21,383 bases of DNA, taken from positions 1,207-22,589 of the forward strand of contig JAQUZL010000014.1 in the NCBI GenBank assembly GCA_028691385.1, in the 5' to 3' direction. The number at the start of each line of letters is the position of its first letter. Position 1 is the stretch's first letter. This document shows positions 20,993-21,383 of this stretch, piece after piece. The notes under the pieces are model-generated. The model made no database searches. It was not told where the DNA came from and saw nothing but the letters and a program-made list of their open reading frames with translations. Both the position numbers and the translations under genes were made by a program. This DNA comes from Oscillospiraceae bacterium. GTDB taxonomy: Bacteria; Bacillota; Clostridia; Oscillospirales; Oscillospiraceae.

Positions 20993-21383
20993 GCAGGGCA
21001 TCGCCCTGCACCCTTCATGGGTACATAAAAAGTTTAGTGGGTGTTTTTTGCCGTCGGGCTTGTGAGAAAGCAACAGGTTCGCCGCAGGCCGTCTGCCCTC
21101 GGGAACGATGCTTTGGTCGTCTGGGCTGCTTCTCCCCGAAGAAAGGGTCAAGGGATGCAATCCCTTGTGGGTTTCTTGCTTTTCCTTTTATTCACCGCTC
21201 TCGTATTGCCGCTACGCGGCAACACTGCGCTGGGCTTCTAGGCGTTTCAACTGCCAGTGCCGCTGGGGCGGCGCTGGTTAGGGATGCAATCCCTTGTGGG
21301 GGTTCTCGCTTTCCTTCTTCCTACGCCGCTCTCATATTGCCGCTGCGCGGCAATATTGCGCGGGGCTTCTAGGCGTTTCAACT
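20993..21383 (+). repeat. Intergenic repeat cassette, leader+a+b+partial b, cut by the window edge
   Basis: Leader hairpin GCAGGGC/GCCCTGC (20993-21009), GGGTACATAAAAAGTTTAG, module a from 21057, module b, then a second b that runs off the window. The order a-b-b is the same as at 5697-6140. No gene is seen in the last ~390 bases. Confidence 0.85.

Noticed and set aside
20951..21064. Small ORF starting ATGACAAGAAAATGG with GGAG upstream
   Set aside because: It runs through an intrinsic terminator and into the repeat leader; the frame is not preserved in the corresponding cassette at 12.57 kb.

Overview
The window joins two kinds of DNA. Positions 1 to about 4,290 are strikingly AT-rich and hold short operons of small unknown proteins, small DNA-binding proteins, a lipoprotein and a tyrosine integrase. 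The rest is GC-rich chromosome. The junction is the 3' end of a complete tmRNA gene (ssrA, minus strand, 4393-4741) with the integrase directly beside it. This is the classic layout of a prophage, ICE or genomic island integrated at ssrA. The element continues past the left edge, so its far end and its class are not visible.

The chromosome looks like a GC-rich anaerobic Firmicute, probably class Clostridia. Supporting signs are an HPr kinase/phosphorylase beside a ROK glucokinase (Firmicute-style carbon catabolite control), consensus sigma-A promoters, strong AGGAGG ribosome sites, a one-piece tmRNA, and a small Gly/Cys-rich double-hydrophobic protein of a type I associate with Clostridia. 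I cannot fix a genus.

Layout: 13-732 is a minus operon of the element that continues left. 1143-1959 is a plus operon ending in a Cro/CI-like regulator. 2047-2763 is a lipoprotein, divergent from a ribbon-helix-helix gene. 3130-4167 is the integrase, followed by putative arm sites, then ssrA. 4954-5199 is the Gly/Cys-rich protein. copZ (9268-9471) and copA (6268-8514) form a copper-export unit on the minus strand. 9739-12481 is a plus run: Cof-type HAD phosphatase, hprK, ROK glucokinase. rpiB is on minus. An AIM24-family gene and a HAD-IA gene are a plus pair. A PfkB sugar kinase is on minus. A MerR-TipAS regulator is on minus, next to an AraC/GyrI-like regulator overlapping a GNAT acetyltransferase gene. 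The last gene is a plus-strand lipoprotein.

The most unusual content is the non-coding DNA between the chromosomal genes. About 4.5 kb of the chromosomal part consists of modular hairpin repeats (5437-6249, 8551-9255, 12571-12875, 15965-17660, 20993-21383). Modules recur in several orders but always in the same orientation. Several stems differ between copies by paired, compensating base changes. One array of four tandem units sits inside the copZ-copA unit, and another copy supplies the last ten codons and the stop of the MerR-TipAS gene. I see no protein function in the repeats. They are the best candidate here for an undescribed system.
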